From Comamonas sp. NLF-1-9 (lineage in GTDB: Bacteria; Pseudomonadota; Gammaproteobacteria; Burkholderiales; Burkholderiaceae_C): a DNA stretch of 64,000 nt. The stretch spans positions 2,968,466 through 3,032,465 of the forward strand of contig NZ_CP078069.1 in assembly GCF_019195435.1 (NCBI RefSeq). Reading direction: 5' to 3'. Under the pieces are notes generated by a model. It did not search any database and was not told the origin of the DNA. It was given only the letters and a program-made list of their open reading frames with translations. Positions within the stretch are counted from its first letter, which is position 1; every line of letters begins with the position of its first letter. The position numbers were made by a program, and so were the translations under genes. Of this stretch, positions 25,026-34,976 are shown one piece after another.

Positions 25026-28000
25026 TCAGCTGCGCCAGCGCAGGCGCAGCCAGAAGGTAGGCGGCACGCGCCCGTCCAGCGGGCCCTGGATCGAGGTGAC
25101 GAGCGACCAGCGCCGCTCGCGCAGGTCCATGGAGTGCATCAGGCCCAGCGTCCAGCCCGCTCCTTCGACGGTCTCGTTGGACATCTGCGTGAAGCGGCTG
25201 CTGCGGTAGACCAGCGACAGCAGCGTGTAGTCGCGCCCGCCATGCTTCCAGACGTTGACCAGCACCCCGGTGTGGCGCGGGAAGCCGGGCAGGGCCTTGC
25301 CGGGGAAGTATTCGCCGGTGTTGCGCGAATGGCTCCAGGTGTAGCCCGTCAGCACGCTCCAGCGCGACGAGAGGATGCGGTTGTAGGCGAGGGCTACCTG
25401 GCTGAGCCTGCCCCGGTCAAACTGCGGGTCTCCGTTGTAGACGTCGACGACGCCGGTCTGCGCGGTCTGGATCAGCGGGCCGAGTGAACCGACCTTGTCG
25501 CTGTAGAGCACTTCCAGCGGGTAGAGCATGCTGCCGTTGTCGTACTGGGCATTGGTGATTTTCTGGTGCGACAGGCTCAGCCAGGCAAAGCTGCGCCGGT
25601 CGATTTCCCAATCGAGCTGCATGGCCAGCTTGCGCGCCAGGCTGCCGGGAATCTGGTACTGGTAGTCGATCGGGATGGCGCCCACGGACACGGGGGCGAG
25701 CGTGTGCGAGCTCGGCGAGTACATGCTTTCGACGTAGGCGAAATGCAGCGCGCGCCCCGGCGCGAAGCGGTAGGACAGGCCCAGGCGGGGGCGCAGCCGG
25801 CGCCGCTGGCGGCCCGCGTCGTCGTAGGGTTCGGACAGATCTTCACCGGTCTGGCCCAGGTATTGGCGATAGCGGTAGCCCATGTTCAGGCGCGGCCAGC
25901 TGGCCATGGCCGAGCCGCTCCACGGCCCCTGGCCGTATTCCCAGGCCAGCCAGGGCATGTCGTAGCGCAGCCGCGAGTGCTCCGCACCCGTCACCAGGCT
26001 GTAGCTGCGCGCGCTGTCCAGGTCCACGCTGGCCCATTCCCAGCCGGCGGACCAGCGCATCGGGCCCTGCTGCACGGTGTGGCGCAGCATCCAGGCGCTG
26101 TGCGCGTCCGCGCCGCGGTAGCTGTAGGGCCCGGCCGCCTCGTCGTTCGCGAGGTAGCGGGTGCCAAAGCGCGCGCGACTCCATTGCAGCCAGGTCTGGC
26201 TGTCCGCCGACCAGCGCCAGGAGCCGCCCAGGTCGGTGCGGCTGAACGGCTGGCGTATGGCGCCCTCGAGCGTGCCGTCGGAGAAGCTTGCGCCGCCGGG
26301 GATCCAGGTGCGCGCGCGGTCTTCGTCGTGCAGCAGCAGCAGACTGAGCCGGTCGCTGGGCTTGATGCCCAGACCCAGGCGCGCCGCGCCCGAATTCATG
26401 CGCGGGCTGAAGGGGCCGCCGCGGGGGTGGAAGTCCATCGCGTCCAGGCCTACGCGCCAGGCCATGGGCACGGGTTGGGTCCTCAGGCCCCGGTGCCCGA
26501 GCTCCACGGCGCCTGCGTGGCGGTCGGGGTAGCGCCCGGCGCTCATGCCGGCGATCCATTCGCTGCCTTCCATCGGGAGCACGGGGGCGGTCCTTTCACT
26601 GGCGCCAAAGGCCAGCGGGTCGGCCAGGTAGCCCTGGTGCATTTCCGAATCGCGGGCAAAGCCGCTTTCGTAGCGGTCGGCCATGAAGAAGTGGCTGCCG
26701 GCCCACAGCGGGTAGTAGGACTGCCGGGCATAGGCGCGCGCCCAGTGTTCCAGGCCAAAGTCGGCCAGTGCCTTGCCCAGGTTGGCCGAACCCTGGCTGT
26801 CGCTCTTGAGCGGCTCGAGCGACTTGAGATAGGGCAGGCGCACCAGGGCCTCGCGGGCAGCGGCGATCGCCTCTTCGGCCTGGCCGTCGTCGTTGCGCAG
26901 GATGGACTCGATCTGCCAGGGCAGCGGGTCGTTCGGGTCGGCCAGGCGCGCCCGCGCCAGCGCATCCAGCGCTGCCGGCAGGTTGCCCAGCTGGTATTCC
27001 GCCACCGCCAGCCAGACCTGCGCCTGGGCGTAGCGCGGCTCGATCACCAGCGCCTTGAGCAGCTGGGTGCGGGCCAGCTCGGCTTCGCCGCGCTGCAGCG
27101 CCAGCAGGCCGTCACCGGCCAGCGCCACGTAGTCGCCGCCCGATTGCGCCAGAGCCGCAGCAAAGCCCTCGGCGGCCTCGGCGTGGTGCAGCGCCTGGGT
27201 GTCGGCAGTAGCGGCGCGCGCGCGGATTTCGGCGTTGTCGCCCTGGCGCTGCAGCGCGCGCGCCAGGGTCTCGCGTGCTGCGGCCAGGTCGCCGCGCTCC
27301 AGCAGGGCACGCCCCAGACCGGCTTCGGCCTTGGCCTGCTCGGCATCACCGCGTGCCTGGGCCACAGCCTGGCGGTACAGCGCCAGCGCGGCCTCGCCCT
27401 GGCCCTGCAGGCGCCGGGCATCGGCGTCGGCCAGCAGCAGGGCGAAGGCCTGCGGGGCTTGCCGGCGCGCATCGGCGATGAACTCGCGCGCCTCATCGCC
27501 CCGGTCCAGCGCCTGCAGCAGTTGCGCGCGGCGTGCCGCCGCGCGGCTGTCGCGCTGCGCCTGCCACAGCGCCAGCAGGCTCTGCTGCGCCGCATCCAGC
27601 CGGCCGTCCTGCGCCTGCAGCTCGGCGCGCAAGCGCTGCGCCAGTGCGTCGTCGGAGGCTGTGGCCAGACGCGCGTCGACCTCTTGCTGCAGCGCCTGGA
27701 GCTGACCAGCGCGCAGCGCCTGCGCCGCCCGGGTCTGCCAGGGCAGCGCGGCGGCATCGAGCTCGGGCCAGAGCCTTGGCACCAGCGCCGGCGCCATGAC
27801 CCACTGCACGCGCTCGCGCGGGTTCACCAGACGGTGCTTGACGGGCGCCTGTCCCGGCACGACGGTGGCCTGCTCGGACGGGCCGACCTCCACGCTGCCC
27901 TGCGCGTTGGACACCGCTATCAGGCCCGAGAGCACGGTCAGCGTGGTGTGCCCCTGCGCATCCACCTCCACGTCCCAGTCGGTGCCGCGCACCGCCGCCA

Positions 28001-28403
28001 CGGCCGCGGGGGTCTGTAGCTGCAGGCCGGCGGCCTGGCCCTTGGTGCGCGTCCAGATGCGCCCCAGCCCCAGTTCCAGCCGCGTCTGGCCGGGGCGGGC
28101 GTCGCAAAGTCGGATGCGGGCCTGCGCGGCCATGCGGATCTGGGTGCGGTCGGCCAGCAGCAGCGCGGCCGAGGACAGTGCCAGCGTGCGCATGTCTGCG
28201 CCGGCGTGGAGCTGCTGGGAAAGGGCAGCGGCGGTCCAGGGTGCATCGGCCTGTGCACGGGTCTGCCCCTGGCCGCTCAGCGCGACGATCTGCGCCGCCA
28301 CACCATCGGCACCGGCCACGGCCGTGCAGGGCGGGGTTTGCGCCCATGCGACGCCCAGGCACCCGAACATGGCGGCCCACACGATTGCCAGGCGCTTGCG
28401 CAT
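25026..28403 (-). CDS. FecR/TPR protein with C-terminal outer-membrane barrel-like region
   Basis: The 1125-residue protein starts with a Sec signal peptide ending VAWA near residue 21. A FecR-like domain spans about residues 60-175 (LELGLGRIWTRTKGQ, AAVRGTDWDVEVD). Then come several TPR-like helix pairs (about 230-560) rich in alanine. The last 500 residues have alternating aromatic/polar strands ending in WLRLRWRS, typical of an outer-membrane barrel. It may export or sense something at the envelope. It is transcribed after the CHASE2 cyclase (82-base gap), a partnership I believe recurs in related genomes. No substrate is known. Confidence 0.75.
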   Translation of the reverse strand: MRKRLAIVWAAMFGCLGVAWAQTPPCTAVAGADGVAAQIVALSGQGQTRAQADAPWTAAALSQQLHAGADMRTLALSSAALLLADRTQIRMAAQARIRLCDARPGQTRLELGLGRIWTRTKGQAAGLQLQTPAAVAAVRGTDWDVEVDAQGHTTLTVLSGLIAVSNAQGSVEVGPSEQATVVPGQAPVKHRLVNPRERVQWVMAPALVPRLWPELDAAALPWQTRAAQALRAGQLQALQQEVDARLATASDDALAQRLRAELQAQDGRLDAAQQSLLALWQAQRDSRAAARRAQLLQALDRGDEAREFIADARRQAPQAFALLLADADARRLQGQGEAALALYRQAVAQARGDAEQAKAEAGLGRALLERGDLAAARETLARALQRQGDNAEIRARAATADTQALHHAEAAEGFAAALAQSGGDYVALAGDGLLALQRGEAELARTQLLKALVIEPRYAQAQVWLAVAEYQLGNLPAALDALARARLADPNDPLPWQIESILRNDDGQAEEAIAAAREALVRLPYLKSLEPLKSDSQGSANLGKALADFGLEHWARAYARQSYYPLWAGSHFFMADRYESGFARDSEMHQGYLADPLAFGASERTAPVLPMEGSEWIAGMSAGRYPDRHAGAVELGHRGLRTQPVPMAWRVGLDAMDFHPRGGPFSPRMNSGAARLGLGIKPSDRLSLLLLHDEDRARTWIPGGASFSDGTLEGAIRQPFSRTDLGGSWRWSADSQTWLQWSRARFGTRYLANDEAAGPYSYRGADAHSAWMLRHTVQQGPMRWSAGWEWASVDLDSARSYSLVTGAEHSRLRYDMPWLAWEYGQGPWSGSAMASWPRLNMGYRYRQYLGQTGEDLSEPYDDAGRQRRRLRPRLGLSYRFAPGRALHFAYVESMYSPSSHTLAPVSVGAIPIDYQYQIPGSLARKLAMQLDWEIDRRSFAWLSLSHQKITNAQYDNGSMLYPLEVLYSDKVGSLGPLIQTAQTGVVDVYNGDPQFDRGRLSQVALAYNRILSSRWSVLTGYTWSHSRNTGEYFPGKALPGFPRHTGVLVNVWKHGGRDYTLLSLVYRSSRFTQMSNETVEGAGWTLGLMHSMDLRERRWSLVTSIQGPLDGRVPPTFWLRLRWRS

Positions 28404-28485
28404 GCGCTTTCCCCGTCGAATTGGAGCGCGTCCACCTTAGGGACGGGCGGCATCGGCGTCAATAGGACACAGCCCTTGCAAAGGG

Positions 28486-30447
28486 TCACAGTTTGTCGAG
28501 CGCCACCGCGGCCGACCAGGGGGCCTCCGCCGGCAGTTGCGCCAGCGCGCGGGCGCGCTCGGCCAGGCGCTGTGCGGCGCGGTCGCCGGGCGCCCGCGCC
28601 AGCAGCGCGGCCAGATGCGCCTGGGCCGCGGCAGCGTCGCGCGCATGCAGCGCATCCAGCGCCGCCTGCGACAGACGGCAGACCTCGGCGTCCGCGCAGG
28701 GCGTGAACACCCGCACTGGCGTGCTGCGCCCTTGCACGACGACGTCGTCCAGCGGTCGCAAGGCGATGTCCGGCGGCAGCCGCGCCGCAGTTTGCGCCGA
28801 AACCAGGATCGCGGTGCCGAAGGCCTTGTTGGCGCCTTCCAGGCGCGCCGCCAGGTTCACCGCGTCGCCGATGGCGGTGTAGGCAAAACGCTGGCGCGAA
28901 CCGACATTGCCCACGACCACGCGCCCGGTGTGTACCCCGATGCGCATCTGCAGCGCCGGCAAGCCGCGCGCGCGCAGGCGTGCCGCCAGCGGCTGCATGG
29001 CCTGCTGCATCGCAACCGCGGCCTGCAGCGCATGCGCCGTGTGCGCGGGGTCGGCCAGCGGCGCGCCCCAGAAGGCCATGATGGCGTCGCCGATGTACTT
29101 GTCTACCGTGCCGCCGCTGGCGTGGATCAGCGGCGTCATGGCGTCGAAGTAGGCGGTGAGCACCTCCACGGTTTGCTCGGCGCTCAGGCGCTCGGCCATG
29201 GCGGTGAAGCCGGCGAGGTCGCTGAACAGCAGCGTCACCTCGCGCGCTTCGCCGCCCAGGTGCAGCAGCCCGGGCTGTTCGATGAGGCGGGCGACCACCT
29301 CTGGCGGCACGTAGTGGGCAAACATCTGCCGCGTCTGGCGCGCGCGTCGATGTGCTGCCGCCCAGGAGGTCAGCGCCGTGGCGCCGTAGAGCGCCAGCAT
29401 GGACGCGGCCGGCCACAGCGGAGCCAGCCACCAGCGCTGGCGGCTGAACAGCCACCAGGACAGCGCCAGCGTGCCCAGCACCAGCGCCGCGGTCAGCGCC
29501 GCCGTCGCCCCCGGATGCCAGCGTGCGCCCGCGCCGAGCAGCAGGGCCGCGGCCAGCAACACCAGCGCCATGCCCGCGGCTGGGGATGCAATGCGCAGCC
29601 CGTCGCCCTGCAGGCGGTTGTCCAGCAGCGTGGCCTGCAGTTCGACGCCGGGCATCAGGCGCGCGCCCGCCAGCAGCCCGAAGGGCGAGTTGAAAGCGTC
29701 GGCCTGCAAGCCCTGGGCCGCGCCACCCGCCACGAGCGCCTGACCGACGAGCACCACCTTGCCGCGAAAAAAGCCAAGGGGCAGCAGCCCGGGCTCCAGC
29801 GCCTGGTAGTAGGAGCGCGTGTCGAAGCTTCCGCGCGGACCGCGGTAGGCGATCAGTTCGGCGCTCGCGCCGCCGTCCCGGCCCAGGGCCCGCGCCAGGC
29901 TGGCGGAAAAGCTGTCTTCGCCGGCCGGCGGCTGGCGCACGACGAAGTCTTCATCGGGTTGGACGCCGGCATCGCCCGCGCGCGCGCCTGCGGCCAGCAA
30001 CTCGGGCAGTGGCGCCACCTCGGTCCAGAGCAAGGCGTTGGCGTTGCGCGATTGCTCGCGCGCCGAAGCCAGAACCACCGGCACCCCGGCATGGGTTGCG
30101 CGCGCGATGGCTGCTGCCAGCGCCGCGTCCTGCGCCGTATCGGCCGAGGGCTCGGCAAACACCACATCGAAGCCGATCGCGGCGGCGCCATCCTGCACCA
30201 GCCGGTCGATGAGGCGGGCATGCAGGCTGCGCGGAAACGGCCAGGGCAGGCCGATCTGCTGAGCGCTGGGTTCGTCGATCGCCACGATCACCAGCGCTGG
30301 CGCACCCTGACCCGAAGCAGAGAGCGTGCTCCAGAGGTCAAAAGTCTTGTATTCCAGTGCATGCCAGGGGCGCGTCAGCGAGGCGGCCCAGACCAGGGCC
30401 AGGGCCAGCAGGGCCGCGCCCCAGCGGATCAGACGTGTGCTGGCCAT
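28486..30447 (-). CDS. CHASE2-domain adenylate/guanylate cyclase
   Basis: This 653-residue membrane protein has an N-terminal membrane helix, a periplasmic CHASE2 sensor (about residues 40-310, with VIVAIDEPSAQQIG and GAAAIGFDVVFAEPS), and three further membrane helices (about 315-385). A class III cyclase domain follows (VTLLFSDLAGFTAMAE, GGTVDKYIGDAIMAFWGAP, IGVHTGRVVVGNVGS). The metal-binding aspartates are kept. It should make cAMP or cGMP in response to an envelope signal. The ATG at 30447 is chosen as the start of the membrane helix; an in-frame start at 30477 is possible. The FecR/TPR gene lies downstream. Confidence 0.9.
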   Translation of the reverse strand: MASTRLIRWGAALLALALVWAASLTRPWHALEYKTFDLWSTLSASGQGAPALVIVAIDEPSAQQIGLPWPFPRSLHARLIDRLVQDGAAAIGFDVVFAEPSADTAQDAALAAAIARATHAGVPVVLASAREQSRNANALLWTEVAPLPELLAAGARAGDAGVQPDEDFVVRQPPAGEDSFSASLARALGRDGGASAELIAYRGPRGSFDTRSYYQALEPGLLPLGFFRGKVVLVGQALVAGGAAQGLQADAFNSPFGLLAGARLMPGVELQATLLDNRLQGDGLRIASPAAGMALVLLAAALLLGAGARWHPGATAALTAALVLGTLALSWWLFSRQRWWLAPLWPAASMLALYGATALTSWAAAHRRARQTRQMFAHYVPPEVVARLIEQPGLLHLGGEAREVTLLFSDLAGFTAMAERLSAEQTVEVLTAYFDAMTPLIHASGGTVDKYIGDAIMAFWGAPLADPAHTAHALQAAVAMQQAMQPLAARLRARGLPALQMRIGVHTGRVVVGNVGSRQRFAYTAIGDAVNLAARLEGANKAFGTAILVSAQTAARLPPDIALRPLDDVVVQGRSTPVRVFTPCADAEVCRLSQAALDALHARDAAAAQAHLAALLARAPGDRAAQRLAERARALAQLPAEAPWSAAVALDKL

Positions 30448-30575
30448 GCGTGTCTTGCCGGCGCGCTGTCGGCGCACGGACGGAGAAGGCGTGCGCCCGG
30501 CTCAGCCCTTGCATGCCGGCACCAGCCGGTGCCCGCAGGCTGTTTCTTGAGGGCGCGGCGGTCCATGGCCCGGCG

Positions 30576-31001
30576 CTAAAGCCGAAACAGATTGGTTGCA
30601 GCCAGCGTCAGCACCTCGCGGCCTTCCTGATTGCTCAGCGCCCAGTCCCAGCGCAGCACGCCCAGGCCCGATTTGGAGATGCGCTTGTCCGCGACGGTGA
30701 TGGCCAGGCGCAGCGTGTCGCCCGGGCGCACCGGCTGCAGCCAGCGGATGTTTTCCAGCCCCGGCGAGACATAGGATTCAGAGTCTGCGAGAAAAGCGTC
30801 GACCGCCAGGCGCATCGCGATGCAGCAGGTATGCCAGCCGCTGGCGATCAGACCGTTGAAGGGTCCGCTGGCCGCCGCTTCAGGCCGGGTGTGAAACCAC
30901 TGCGGGTCCCATTGCCGGGCGAAGGCGAGGATCTCTTCCTCGCTCACGCTCGCGGGCCCGGCATGCAGCACCTGGCCGACTTCGTATTCCGCAAACTTCA
31001 T
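30576..31001 (-). CDS. MaoC-like (hot-dog) dehydratase
   Basis: The 141-residue protein has the R-hydratase-type hot-dog fold: EEEILAFARQWDPQWFHTRPEAA carries the catalytic D and H, followed by GLIASGWHTCCIAMRL. It probably hydrates an enoyl-CoA or an acyl chain; the substrate is unknown. The start at 31001 matches the conserved N-terminus (MKFAEYEVGQ). It is divergent from alkB, with 71 bases between the start codons. Confidence 0.85.
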   Translation of the reverse strand: MKFAEYEVGQVLHAGPASVSEEEILAFARQWDPQWFHTRPEAAASGPFNGLIASGWHTCCIAMRLAVDAFLADSESYVSPGLENIRWLQPVRPGDTLRLAITVADKRISKSGLGVLRWDWALSNQEGREVLTLAATNLFRL

Positions 31002-31072
31002 CGTGCGCTCCGTGGTTGTGCGCGCGATGCTGCCACACTTGCGCGCATGCCAAGCGCCTGTGCACATCTGCC

Positions 31073-31738
31073 TTGACGACGACGCCCGACCTCTTTGCCG
31101 ACGATCTGCCGCTGAGCGGCAGCCGCACGCCGCTGGGTGCATCGGCAGTGGTGCTGCGCGGCTTTGCGCTGGCGCGCGTGGACGTGCTCTGGCCGCTGTT
31201 GCAGGCGATCGTCGCCCAGGCGCCGTTTCGCCACATGATGACGCCGGGCGGCTTGAAGATGTCTGTGCCCTTGACCAGTTGCGGGCCGCTGGGCTGGACC
31301 AGCAGCCGCGCCGGCTACCGCTACCAGAGTACGGACCCGGCCAGCGGCCGCCCCTGGCCGGCGATGCCCGCAGCCTTTGCGGCCCTGGCGCGCGATGCGG
31401 CCGCCGAGGCCGGTTTTGCCGGCTTCACGCCCGACGCCTGTCTGATCAATCGCTACCTGCCGGGCGCTCGCCTCACGCTGCACCAGGACAAGAACGAGCG
31501 CGATTTTTCCCAGCCCATCGTCTCGGTGTCGCTGGGCGTGCCTGCGGTCTTTCTCTGGGGCGGACTGCAGCGCGGCGCAAGGACGCAGCGCGTGCCGCTG
31601 TTTCATGGCGACGTGGCCGTCTGGGGCGGCGCCGACAGGCTGCGCTACCACGGCATCGCGCCGCTGCGCGAAAGCGCTCACCCCTTGACGGGCAAGGCGC
31701 GCATCAACATCACCTTTCGCAAGGCCGGGCCGGCCTGA
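31073..31738 (+). CDS. alkB: AlkB DNA oxidative demethylase
   Basis: This 221-residue Fe(II)/2-oxoglutarate dioxygenase directly reverses N1-methyladenine and N3-methylcytosine in DNA. Iron ligands are in LHQDKNERDF (HxD) and the distal histidine in DRLRYHGI; the oxoglutarate arginine is in INITFRKAG. The conserved protein starts at TTTPDLFADDLP, so a TTG at 31073 is the best start; no ATG or GTG lies in frame close by. The length agrees with E. coli AlkB (216 aa). Confidence 0.9.
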   Translation: MTTTPDLFADDLPLSGSRTPLGASAVVLRGFALARVDVLWPLLQAIVAQAPFRHMMTPGGLKMSVPLTSCGPLGWTSSRAGYRYQSTDPASGRPWPAMPAAFAALARDAAAEAGFAGFTPDACLINRYLPGARLTLHQDKNERDFSQPIVSVSLGVPAVFLWGGLQRGARTQRVPLFHGDVAVWGGADRLRYHGIAPLRESAHPLTGKARINITFRKAGPA

Positions 31739-31754
31739 GGGTGCTGCGGGGCGT

Positions 31755-32849
31755 TCAGACGTTGAACAGAAAGTTCATCACGTCGCCATCCTTGACGACG
31801 TAGTCCTTGCCTTCGGCGCGCATCTTGCCGGCTTCCTTCGCGCCTTGTTCGCCCTGGTACTGGATGAAGTCTTCAAAGGCGATGGTTTGCGCGCGGATGA
31901 AGCCGCGCTCGAAGTCGCCGTGGATCACGCCCGCAGCCTGGGGCGCGGTGTCGCCCTGGTGGATGGTCCAGGCGCGCACCTCTTTCACGCCGGCGGTGAA
32001 ATAGGTTTGCAGGCCGAGCAAGGTGTAGCCGGCGCGGATCAGGCGGTTCAGGCCGGGCTCGTGCAAGCCCATTTCTTCCAGGAACATGGCGCGGTCTTCG
32101 TCTTCCATTTCTGCCATTTCCGCTTCGATCTTGGCGCAAATGGCTACAACCGGTGCGTTTTGGGCGGCGGCATAGTCTTGCAGACGCGCCAGCAGGGCGT
32201 TGTTCTCGAAGCCGTCTTCGGCGACGTTGCCCACGTACATCGCGGGCTTGGCGGTGATCAGGCACAGGGGCTTGAGCAGGGGCGCGTCTTCCCGGCTCAC
32301 GGGCACGCTGCGCGCGGGCTTGCCTTCGTTGAGCGCGGCCTGCAGCGGGGTGAGCAAGGCCACGAGCTTGGCCGCTTCCTTGTCGTTGCCGCTCTTGGCC
32401 GCCTTGGTGTGGCGCTGCAGCGCCTTTTCCACGGTGGCGAGGTCGGCAAGGCACAGCTCGGTCTGGATCACCTCGATGTCCGCAATCGGGTCCACGCGGC
32501 CGGCGACGTGCACCACGTTTTCGTCTTCAAAGCAGCGCACCACGTTGACGATGGCGTCGGTTTCACGGATGTGCGCGAGGAACTGGTTGCCCAGGCCCTC
32601 GCCCTTGCTCGCTCCGGCGACCAGACCGGCAATGTCGACGAATTCGACGATGGCCGGCACGACGCGCTCGGGTTTGACGATCTCGGCCAGTTGCCTGAGG
32701 CGCGGATCGGGCACTTCGACCACGCCGGTATTGGGCTCTATGGTGCAAAAAGGGTAGTTCTCGGCAGCAATGCCGGCCTTGGTGAGGGCGTTGAACAGGG
32801 TGGACTTGCCGACGTTGGGCAGCCCCACGATGCCGCATTTGAGGCTCAT
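31755..32849 (-). CDS. ychF: YchF/OLA1-type P-loop ATPase
   Basis: The 364-residue protein begins [21 protein letters not shown] and has [20 protein letters not shown] and the C-terminal TGS domain ([27 protein letters not shown]). Despite its GTPase-family fold, YchF binds ATP and associates with ribosomes and redox control. The length is exactly that of the family. Confidence 0.97.
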   Translation of the reverse strand: MSLKCGIVGLPNVGKSTLFNALTKAGIAAENYPFCTIEPNTGVVEVPDPRLRQLAEIVKPERVVPAIVEFVDIAGLVAGASKGEGLGNQFLAHIRETDAIVNVVRCFEDENVVHVAGRVDPIADIEVIQTELCLADLATVEKALQRHTKAAKSGNDKEAAKLVALLTPLQAALNEGKPARSVPVSREDAPLLKPLCLITAKPAMYVGNVAEDGFENNALLARLQDYAAAQNAPVVAICAKIEAEMAEMEDEDRAMFLEEMGLHEPGLNRLIRAGYTLLGLQTYFTAGVKEVRAWTIHQGDTAPQAAGVIHGDFERGFIRAQTIAFEDFIQYQGEQGAKEAGKMRAEGKDYVVKDGDVMNFLFNV

Positions 32850-32970
32850 GGCAAGGAACTCCGGGAATCTGGGAAAACCCTCGATTCTATGGACCGGCGC
32901 CCGGCCTGCCTCGGCTCGCGCCGGCCTGCACCGGGGCGCGCGCGGCCAAGGGACGGGCGGGGGTGGCTCC

Positions 32971-32984
32971 TACAATCCTCGCCA
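32971..32984 (+). promoter_or_regulatory. TACAAT -10 box abutting the ubiH-like start
   Basis: TACAAT at 32971-32976 lies seven bases before the ATG at 32984. A start of transcription the usual 6-8 bases after the box would fall on or next to the A of the ATG, giving a leaderless transcript. No good -35 box or ribosome-binding site is seen. Confidence 0.4.
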
Positions 32985-34105
32985 TGGCGCAAAGCTTTGA
33001 TATCTGCATTCGCGGGGCGGGCATCGTCGGCCGCACGCTGGCCTTGCTGCTGGCCCAAAGCGGCCTGCGCGTGGCGCTGGTGGCGGCGCCAGCGCGCCAG
33101 GGCGCAGACGTGCGGGCCTACGCACTCAACGCCGCGTCGCGCAGCACGCTGCAAGCGCTGCGCGCCTGGCCGCAGGAGGAACACGCGACGGCCGTCGCGC
33201 AGATGCAGGTCTGGGCCGACGCCAGCGGCAGCCTGAGCTTCGACGCCGCGCGCGAGGGCGTCGAAGCGCTGGCCTGGATCGTGGACGTACCGGCGCTGGA
33301 GCAGCGCCTGCAAGACGCCATCGGCTTTCAATCCCAGGTGCAGATGCTGGACGCGCCGGTGGCGGCGCCGCTGACCATCGTCTGCGAAGGGCGCGCCAGC
33401 CGCACCCGTGCGCAGTTCGGCGTGGACTTTGCCACGACGCCTTATGGGCAGGACGCGATTGCCACGCGCCTGCGCTGCGAATTGCCGCATGGCGCGGTGG
33501 CGCGCCAGTGGTTTGCGGCGGACGGCAGCATCCTGGCCTTTCTGCCGCTGGCCGGGCGCGAGGGGAACTCCGTCGCGCTGGTGTGGTCAGTTGCCCATGC
33601 CTCATCCTCCCACTGGCTCGCCTGCGACGAGGCGCAATTCCTCGCGGCGCTGCAGGCAGCCAGCCGCCAGACTCTTGGTCGCCTGGAGCTGGCCGCGCCG
33701 CGCGCGCGCTGGCCGCTGGTGCAGGCGCGCGCCCTGCGCTGGAGCGGCCCCATGAACGGTCAGCGCGATCAGTCCTGGGTGCTGGCCGGTGACGCCGCCC
33801 ACGCGGTGCACCCGCTGGCCGGCCAAGGCCTGAACCTGGGCCTGGCCGACGCCGTGGCGCTGGCGCGCACCCTGCGCAGGCGCGAGACCTGGCGCAGCCT
33901 GGCCGACCTGCGACCGCTGCGCGCCTACGAGCGCGAACGCAAGGCGCAGGTGCAGCTGGCCATGCTGGCCATGGACGGGCTGCAGCAGCTCTTTGCCCGC
34001 GATGGCGCGCTGCTGGCGCCGCTGCGCAACCACGGCATGACGGCCTTCGACCATTGCGCCCCGCTCAAGCGCTGGGCCAGCCGCCGCGCCATGGGCGTGG
34101 CCTGA
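32984..34105 (+). CDS. UbiH/UbiF/VisC-family FAD-dependent hydroxylase
   Basis: This 373-residue flavoprotein monooxygenase has FDICIRGAGIVGRTLALLLAQ (FAD Rossmann site) and the late FAD motif VLAGDAAHAVHPLAGQGLNLGLAD, diagnostic of the ubiquinone hydroxylase family. It probably hydroxylates the ubiquinone ring; which position (C5, C6 or other) cannot be told. It is followed 38 bases later by dsbC. Confidence 0.88.
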   Translation: MAQSFDICIRGAGIVGRTLALLLAQSGLRVALVAAPARQGADVRAYALNAASRSTLQALRAWPQEEHATAVAQMQVWADASGSLSFDAAREGVEALAWIVDVPALEQRLQDAIGFQSQVQMLDAPVAAPLTIVCEGRASRTRAQFGVDFATTPYGQDAIATRLRCELPHGAVARQWFAADGSILAFLPLAGREGNSVALVWSVAHASSSHWLACDEAQFLAALQAASRQTLGRLELAAPRARWPLVQARALRWSGPMNGQRDQSWVLAGDAAHAVHPLAGQGLNLGLADAVALARTLRRRETWRSLADLRPLRAYERERKAQVQLAMLAMDGLQQLFARDGALLAPLRNHGMTAFDHCAPLKRWASRRAMGVA

Positions 34106-34143
34106 ATTCATCCACTCGGGCGCGCTGCCCTGCTCAGAAACCC

Positions 34144-34869
34144 ATGAAGAATCTTGCACGCACCATTTCCTTTCTGCTGGCCGCCTTGCTGCTGGGCGCA
34201 CAGGCGGCGCACGCGCAGGAGGCGCAAATCCGCAAGACCCTGGCAGAGCGCATACCGCAACTGGCGCAGATCGACGAAGTCAGCCCCACGCCGATGAAGG
34301 GGCTGTACGAAATCCGTCTGGGCACCGACGTCTACTACACCGACGCCAGCGGCAACTTCCTGATCCAGGGCGAGCTGATCGATACCGGCGCGCGGCGCAA
34401 TCTGACCGAGGACCGGGTGAACAAGCTCACCGCCATCGACTTCAAGTCGCTGCCACTGCAGGACGCCTTCAAGGTGGTGCATGGCAAGGGCGAGCGCCAG
34501 CTGGTGGTGTTTGAAGACCCCAATTGCGGCTATTGCAAGCGCTTCGAGAAGGACATGCAAAAGGTGGACAACGTCACCATGCACATCTTCCTCTACCCCA
34601 TCCTGAGCGCCGATTCGGCAGAAAAGTCGCGCAACATCTGGTGCGCCAAGAACCCCGCCGCCGTCTGGCAAGACCACATGCTGCGCGACGTGGCCCCGCC
34701 CGCGGCCAGCTGCGACGTGGGCGCGCTGCAGCGCAACCTGGCGCTGGGGCGCAAGCACAAGATCACCGGCACGCCCACGCTGATCTTCCCCGACGGCTCG
34801 CGCGTACCCGGCGCCATCGCCGGCGCCGAGGTGGACCAGCGCCTGAATGCGCTGGCCAGCGCCAAATAG
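34144..34869 (+). CDS. dsbC: Periplasmic disulfide isomerase DsbC
   Basis: The 241-residue protein has a signal peptide (cleavage near AHAQ, residue 24), the N-terminal dimerisation domain (IDEVSPTPMKGLYEIRLGTDVYYTD) and a thioredoxin-like domain with active site CGYC in FEDPNCGYCKRF and cis-proline loop TGTPTLIFPDG. A second cysteine pair (WC..SC) is present, as in other DsbC proteins. It reshuffles wrong disulfides in the periplasm. Confidence 0.95.
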   Translation: MKNLARTISFLLAALLLGAQAAHAQEAQIRKTLAERIPQLAQIDEVSPTPMKGLYEIRLGTDVYYTDASGNFLIQGELIDTGARRNLTEDRVNKLTAIDFKSLPLQDAFKVVHGKGERQLVVFEDPNCGYCKRFEKDMQKVDNVTMHIFLYPILSADSAEKSRNIWCAKNPAAVWQDHMLRDVAPPAASCDVGALQRNLALGRKHKITGTPTLIFPDGSRVPGAIAGAEVDQRLNALASAK

Positions 34870-34882
34870 CGCCTTCTTGCAT

Positions 34883-34925
34883 TTTGAGAGCTGCCCGCGC
34901 AGGCTTGGCGGGGCTTTCGTGGTAA
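34883..34925 (-). repeat. Diverged 50-bp dispersed element (inverted)
   Basis: TTGAGAGCTGCCCGCGCAGG with TTGGCGGGGCT aligns with the inverted copy at 57763. It is too diverged to be certain. Confidence 0.35.
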
Positions 34926-34976
34926 AAGCGCTGCAAAGTCCTTTGTTGACAGGCGCCTGCAGCTCCTGTATTTGAT

